Assembly (NCBI RefSeq): GCF_947488945.1
Contig: NZ_CANLBS010000023.1
Location: forward strand, 1-64,000
DNA length: 64,000 nt
Direction: 5' to 3'
DNA from: an uncultured Streptomyces sp.
GTDB taxonomy: Bacteria; Actinomycetota; Actinomycetes; Streptomycetales; Streptomycetaceae
In this document: in pieces, positions 59,996 through 64,000 of the stretch
How positions within the stretch are numbered: the stretch's first letter is position 1
How the letters are laid out: every line of letters begins with the position of its first letter
The notes under the pieces: generated by a model
Told to the model about the DNA's origin: nothing
The model's database searches: none
The model's input: the letters and a program-made list of their open reading frames with translations, nothing else
Translations under genes and position numbers: made by a program

Positions 59996-61588
59996 TTGAG
60001 CGATGCAGTAGTCTCCGCCACGCCATCGGTCACGGGGGGCCTGCACCCCGTCGACCGGCGTCCGCCGCTGGGCAAGCTGGCGACCTTCGGATTCCAGCAC
60101 GTGCTGATCATGTACACCGGCTGCGTGACCGTGCCGCTGGTGTTCGGAGCGGCGGCCGGCCTCTCGACCTCGACCATCGGGCTGCTGATCAACGCGGACC
60201 TGCTGGTGGCCGGCATCATCACGCTGCTGCAGAGCCTCGGCGTCGGCAAGATCCTCGGTGTCCGGCTGCCGATCGTCACCGGCGCCACCTTCGCGGGCGT
60301 CACACCGATGATCCTGATCGCCGGTGAATACGGCATGCAGGCGGTATACGGCTCGATGCTCGCGGCGGGGCTCTTCGGCCTGCTGATGGCGATACCCTTC
60401 GCCAAGCTCGTACGGTTCTTCCCGCCACTGGTCAGCGGCGTGGTGATCACCGTGGTCGGCCTCTCCCTCATCGGCGTCGCCGCCGGGCTGATCACCGGCA
60501 ACGACCCCGAGGCTCCGGACTACGCCTCGACGACCCGGCTCGGCCTGGCCGCCGGCGTCATCCTCTTCATCGTCCTCTTCGCCCGCTTCGTACGCGGCTT
60601 CGCCGGCCAGATCGGCATCCTGATCGCGCTGGTCATCGGCACGCTGGTCGCCGTACCGCTGGACCTCACCGACTTCTCCGGGATCTCGGACGCCGACTGG
60701 GTCGGACTGACCGGCCCGTTCCACTTCGGCGCCCCCGAGTTCCCGGTCTCCGCGGTCATCTCGATGTGCGTCGTGATGCTGGTGATCTTCACCGAGTCGA
60801 CGGCGACCATGATGGCGGTCGGCGAGTCGGTCGGACGCCCCGTCACCGACAAGGACCTGGCCCGCGGCCTGGCCGCCGACGGCCTGTCCGGCGTGCTCGG
60901 CGGCACCATGAACTCCTTCATGGACACGGTCTTCACCCAGAACGTCGGTCTGATCCAGCTCACCCGCGTCTCCAGCCGGTACGTCACCGCGGTGGCCGGC
61001 GGGATGCTCGTGGTGCTCGGCCTGATCCCGCGCCTCGGCGAACTGGTCGCCGCGCTGCCGGGTCCGGTGGTCGGCGCCGCCGCCCTGGTGCTGTTCGCGA
61101 CCGTCACCATGGTGGGCATCAACACCCTGCGCCGGGTGGAGCTCGACCGCGGGCACAACCTGACCATCGCGGCGGTCGCGCTCGCCGTCGGCCTGCTGCC
61201 CGAGATGTCCGAGGGCATCTACGGCGGCCTTCCGTCGTGGGCCCAGATCGTCTTCGGCAGCGGCATCACGAGCGCGGCGTTCACCGCCTTCCTGCTGAAC
61301 CTGCTGTTCAACCACACCCCGTGGGGCCGCCCGGAGCCGCAGGGCGCGACGGAGGCCGGGGCGGAGGCGGAGGCCGACGGCGCGGCGGAGGCCGCGGCGA
61401 CGAAGGCGGCTCCCGCGGTCGATCCCGTCGGTTCCGTCGATTCCGCGAAGGACGCGGCGGTCGGCGCGAAGGCACCCGTCGAGGAGCCCGTGACCGCGTC
61501 GGAGCCCGCAACCCCTTCCGAGCCCGTGCCCGCGGCCGGGAGCGCGTCCGCCGATCGGGGCGCCCCGAGCGCCACGAGCACTCCTTGA
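59996..61588 (+). CDS. NCS2 nucleobase:cation symporter (uracil/xanthine permease)
   Basis: A 530-residue membrane transporter of the NCS2 family with about 12-14 helices. VTGATFAGVTPMILI, PPLVSGVVITVVGLSLIGVA, VIFTESTATMMAVGES and FMDTVFTQNVGLIQLTRV are the core motifs; the Gln/Glu and QNVG-type region binds the nucleobase. The C-terminal 80 residues are Ala/Glu/Pro-rich, unusual for the family. The start is TTG 59996 with GAAGGG seven bases upstream (59983-59988); no ATG fits. It probably takes up xanthine, uric acid or uracil; specificity is not decided. Confidence 0.93.
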   Translation: MSDAVVSATPSVTGGLHPVDRRPPLGKLATFGFQHVLIMYTGCVTVPLVFGAAAGLSTSTIGLLINADLLVAGIITLLQSLGVGKILGVRLPIVTGATFAGVTPMILIAGEYGMQAVYGSMLAAGLFGLLMAIPFAKLVRFFPPLVSGVVITVVGLSLIGVAAGLITGNDPEAPDYASTTRLGLAAGVILFIVLFARFVRGFAGQIGILIALVIGTLVAVPLDLTDFSGISDADWVGLTGPFHFGAPEFPVSAVISMCVVMLVIFTESTATMMAVGESVGRPVTDKDLARGLAADGLSGVLGGTMNSFMDTVFTQNVGLIQLTRVSSRYVTAVAGGMLVVLGLIPRLGELVAALPGPVVGAAALVLFATVTMVGINTLRRVELDRGHNLTIAAVALAVGLLPEMSEGIYGGLPSWAQIVFGSGITSAAFTAFLLNLLFNHTPWGRPEPQGATEAGAEAEADGAAEAAATKAAPAVDPVGSVDSAKDAAVGAKAPVEEPVTASEPATPSEPVPAAGSASADRGAPSATSTP

Positions 61589-61622
61589 CCAACTTGTACG
61601 ACTTGTCCGTTATTTTCCGTGA

Positions 61623-62519
61623 GTGACCACTCATGCACGGAAAGTTTCACCACTGATCACTTTGACCGCACTCGCGGTCCTGGGTGGGGTGGTCGCCGGG
61701 TGCGGAAGCCCCGACGGCCACCCCACCGGCACGTCGGGGGGCGCCGCCTCCCCCGTGCCCCGGTCCCCCGGCCCGGAGCCGACCGCCACGCAGTCCCCTG
61801 CTCCCGGGCCGCCCACCCTGGCGGCGGGGCCTGCGGGCCGCACGCCCGTCTTCGAGCGCAGGCCGAAGACCGGCCCGCATGCCGGGGAGAAGGTGGTCGC
61901 GCTCACCTTCGACGCCGACATGACCGCCGACCAGGGCGAGCGGGCGGCCGGTGGCGAGCGCTTCGACAACCCCCAGCTGATCTCACTGCTGCGCGGCCTG
62001 AAGGTGGAGTCGACGCTCTTCATGACGGGCCGCTGGGCCGAGGAGTACCCGGAGGAAGCCCGCTCCATCGGAACCGATCCGATGTTCGAGATCGCCAACC
62101 ACTCCTACAGCCACTACGCCTTCTCCTCGCCCTGCTACGGCCTGCCGGTGGTCGAGGGACCTCAGATGCGCGAGGACGTGGAGCGCGCCTTCGAGGCGTT
62201 CCGCGCGGCGGGGGCCCGCAACGTCGTGCCGTACTTCCGCTTCCCCGGCGGCTGCTACGACGACGAGGCGCTGCGCGCGCTGGCCCCGGCGAAGGTGACC
62301 GCGGTCCAGTGGGACGTCGTCAGCGGCGACGCGTTCGCCACGGACGCGGACGCGGTGGCCGACCAGGTACTGGAAGGGGTGCGCCCCGGGTCCCTGGTCG
62401 TCATGCACTGCACCCGGTCCGCCGCCCCGGTGACGGCCGACGCCCTCCGCAGAATCGTTCCGGAGCTGCGCGAGCGCGGTTACCGCTTCGTGAAGGTCTC
62501 CGAGCTGATGCGGGGGTGA
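61623..62519 (+). CDS. Polysaccharide deacetylase lipoprotein
   Basis: A 298-residue NodB-domain enzyme exported as a lipoprotein (lipobox GGVVAGC, Cys27). A Pro/Ser/Thr linker precedes the catalytic domain: VALTFDADMT (base and metal Asp), HSYSH (metal His), YFRFPGGCYDDEAL and VVMHCTRS. It should deacetylate cell-wall or surface glycan. TATTTT at 61611-61616 ends six bases before GTG 61623, so the transcript may be leaderless; no ribosome site is visible. It starts 34 bases after the permease gene. Confidence 0.9.
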   Translation: MTTHARKVSPLITLTALAVLGGVVAGCGSPDGHPTGTSGGAASPVPRSPGPEPTATQSPAPGPPTLAAGPAGRTPVFERRPKTGPHAGEKVVALTFDADMTADQGERAAGGERFDNPQLISLLRGLKVESTLFMTGRWAEEYPEEARSIGTDPMFEIANHSYSHYAFSSPCYGLPVVEGPQMREDVERAFEAFRAAGARNVVPYFRFPGGCYDDEALRALAPAKVTAVQWDVVSGDAFATDADAVADQVLEGVRPGSLVVMHCTRSAAPVTADALRRIVPELRERGYRFVKVSELMRG

Positions 62520-62629
62520 CGCCCGGAGCGGGCCGAAGGGCGCGCCGTCGGCGGGCGGGCGTCGGGAGACGCGCGGGGCGGGCGGGCGGCCGGAGCGCGG
62601 GCAGGCGGGGGCGTACGGCGCGGGGCCGC

Positions 62630-62809
62630 TCAGCCCGAGCAGGCCGTGCGGCCCGCCTCCTGCCATGCGCAGACCGGACAGAGCGTGGCGCCCTTGGTCG
62701 ACTCCGGGTACTCGGTCGGCTTCCGGCACAGCACGCACTCCGCGTACGGGGGCCCCGCGTCGGCCGGTACCGGCGGGGGCGCGGGCGTCTCGCAGTAGGC
62801 ATCGTCCAT
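62630..62809 (-). CDS. Small zinc-ribbon-like protein
   Basis: A 59-residue protein with CVLC and CPVC motifs (ECVLCRKPTEYPESTKGATL, then CPVCAWQEAG), a Cys4 zinc ribbon. An additional Cys sits near each end. ATG 62809 is preferred, with a longer in-frame start at 62827 possible; no ribosome site is clear. Streptomycete homologues occur but have no known function. It converges on the polysaccharide deacetylase across 110 bases. Confidence 0.75.
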   Translation of the reverse strand: MDDAYCETPAPPPVPADAGPPYAECVLCRKPTEYPESTKGATLCPVCAWQEAGRTACSG

Positions 62810-62847
62810 GCCCACGAGCGTACCCACGCCCCCGGCGCGACCGGGCG

Positions 62848-62970
62848 GCGGCGGGGCGTGGGCACGGACGCGGGCGGCGGGGCGTGGGCACGGACGCTGG
62901 TGGGGTGTGCAGCTTCAGCCCCCGGACGTCTTCTCCGGCTTCAGCCCGCCGAGGGCTTCTCCGGCTTCAG
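62848..62970. repeat. Short 26-bp-period direct repeats
   Basis: A 24-base block repeats exactly at 62848-62871 and 62874-62897, and CTTCTCCGGCTTCAG repeats at 62930-62944 and 62956-62970, both with a 26-base period. The second pair overlaps the 3' end of the AIM24 gene, where the inner copy encodes part of ELKPEKPS. The two arrays are unrelated in sequence. Confidence 0.75.
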
Positions 62971-63618
62971 CTCGCTCGGGCGCACGATGACGAAGCCCTC
63001 ACCCTGGAGCATCAGCTGCACCGCCTCGCCGGAGCCGCCGCGCAGCATGGAACCGACGCTCTGCGAGCGGTGCAGCGAGGTCGACAGCCGGGCACTCCAG
63101 CCGACGACCGCGTCCGTGTCGACGTACACCGGCTGCTGCGCCGTGACCGGGATGACCAGCGGGTTGCCGTCACAGATCAGGCCGAGCTTGCCGTGGCCGG
63201 TGAAGACGCTGTTGAAGAGGCCGCCGCCGGTCATCCCGGCCCCCTTCACGGTCTTGATCTCGTAGGAGAGCGTCGCGTCGAAGCAGAGCACGTTGCGGCC
63301 GTTGACGGTGATCTCGTCGCCCTGTTCCATCTCGACGATGAAGCAGTTGGCGGCCTCGTGCGCGAACCACGCCTCGCCCCGTCCGCGCACGGCCATCAGC
63401 GCCAGCCCCTCGCCGGTGACCGCGCGCTTGAGCATGCCGCCTATGCCCTGCCCCTTGCGCTCGAACTGGAGGTCGCCGCGGAAGGCGATCATCGATCCCT
63501 GCCGGGCGTGCATCTCCCCGTCCACCGCGTACTTGATGGACTTGGCGTTCTGCAGGGTCATGCCGGGTGCGGTCGCCGGCTGGGCCAGGTGCTCCGAGGA
63601 AAACAGGTCGCTCTTCAT
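62941..63618 (-). CDS. AIM24-family protein
   Basis: A 225-residue AIM24/TspB-like beta-sandwich protein: GSMIAFRGDLQFERKGQG, LALMAVRGRGEAWFAHEA, VNGRNVLCFDATLSYEIKTV and TGGGLFNSVFTGHGKLGL are the repeats of the fold. Streptomycetes encode several AIM24 paralogues in tandem or alone; role unknown, possibly membrane or stress linked. ATG 63618 has a weak ribosome site; ATG 63642 would add eight residues. It diverges from the terminal gene across 69 bases. Confidence 0.9.
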   Translation of the reverse strand: MKSDLFSSEHLAQPATAPGMTLQNAKSIKYAVDGEMHARQGSMIAFRGDLQFERKGQGIGGMLKRAVTGEGLALMAVRGRGEAWFAHEAANCFIVEMEQGDEITVNGRNVLCFDATLSYEIKTVKGAGMTGGGLFNSVFTGHGKLGLICDGNPLVIPVTAQQPVYVDTDAVVGWSARLSTSLHRSQSVGSMLRGGSGEAVQLMLQGEGFVIVRPSELKPEKPSAG

Positions 63619-63687
63619 GGACCGTATCTTCGCCCGGAGCATGTCATTCCGTCACGTCGTCGCGCGGAACCGCCTGGCAGACTGGTC

Positions 63688-64000
63688 CGGTGAGCAGCAA
63701 CGACGTGAGTACCGACGACACCACCGCCCCCGCACCGGCCCCGGCTTCCGCGACCGCGCCGGCCGTCCCGGTCGCCGACCCGGCGGACAGCCCCTTCCGG
63801 ACCGAGCCGACGTCCCGCGACGAGGCGCCGCAGTACGTACTGCCGCTGGTCGTGCACCTGGAGAAGACGGAGCCGCCGGCCAGGAACGACGCCCTGCGGA
63901 CGGCGGCGCGGGCCGTGCTCACGATGCTCTCCGACCCCCGCTCGCTCGACGAGGGCGAATGGGCGCGGGCCGTGCGCGACTGGCAGGACGCCCGCATCCG
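63688..64000 (+). CDS. Probable peptidyl-tRNA hydrolase, N-terminal part
   Basis: The 5' part (104 codons) of a gene cut by the window end. After a Thr/Ala/Pro-rich N-terminus come PFRTEPTSRDEAPQYVLPLVVHLEKTEPPARNDALR and LTMLSDPRSLDEGEWARAVRDWQDARIR, which I associate with the long PTH2-type peptidyl-tRNA hydrolases of streptomycetes. The catalytic region would lie beyond the edge, so the assignment rests on the N-terminal match only. GTG 63688 has a weak ribosome site. Confidence 0.6.

Overview
This is high-GC actinobacterial DNA, almost certainly from a Streptomyces chromosome. The evidence is direct: chaplin and rodlin genes (spore and aerial-hypha surface proteins), a SAV2148-type HEPN protein, a WhiJ-like XRE/DUF397/ATPase group, strong G/C bias at third codon positions, many GTG and some TTG starts, and many ATGA-type stop/start overlaps. 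I see no tRNA, rRNA, CRISPR array, integrase or transposase, so the window reads as ordinary chromosome with a few accessory patches. The species cannot be told from the sequence alone.

Layout. 0.2-3.7 kb is a surface-protein cluster: two rodlins, a short chaplin, a small secreted protein with a chaplin-type signal peptide but no chaplin domain, and a wall-anchored chaplin with a long PPTEE/PPTEQ stalk. 4-9.3 kb holds a YihY/BrkB membrane protein, an AidB-like acyl-CoA dehydrogenase, a GAF regulator and an acetyltransferase. 9.5-19 kb is a sulfur-assimilation locus: an HVDL-type leader peptide, ferredoxin sulfite reductase, a 59-residue four-Cys protein, cysH, cysC, cysD, cysN, an SsuABC-type transporter and a CbiX-type chelatase-like protein. 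Most junctions overlap or are very short, so it probably runs as one or two transcripts from uptake through sulfate activation and reduction to sulfide, with siroheme supply at the end.

19-34.5 kb mixes small regulators and enzymes (metallophosphoesterase, CGNR protein, lone ABC ATPase, DUF4440/DUF1697 pair, MarR pair, subtilisin), argG with a likely ArgR operator, a dienelactone-hydrolase-like protein, a CUT1 sugar-importer operon lacking its own ATPase, an APH-like kinase, a DnaQ-like exonuclease and the HEPN protein. 34.9-42.4 kb holds glycogen debranching enzyme, treY and treZ, the TreX-TreY-TreZ route from glycogen to trehalose, interrupted by an antisense FHA gene and carrying an 11-copy hexamer repeat before treY. 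42.4-53.3 kb carries an M24 peptidase, an SGNH hydrolase, a uridine-kinase-like protein, two VOC proteins, a GTPase-associated-protein-1-related protein, a DUF6924 protein and small enzymes. 52.7-54.6 kb is the WhiJ-like ATPase/XRE/DUF397 group. 54.6-64 kb holds an msrB-murC-hypothetical operon, a RibD-like reductase divergent from a ZapE-like ATPase, OsmC, an NCS2 permease, a polysaccharide deacetylase, an AIM24 protein and the start of a probable peptidyl-tRNA hydrolase cut by the window end.

The most promising under-described material is the surface cluster (a chaplin-secreted orphan and a single-domain stalked chaplin), the leader peptide plus four-Cys protein in the sulfur operon, the in-frame 60-bp duplication in the DUF397 gene, and the GAP1-related/DUF6924 pair standing without an obvious GTPase partner.
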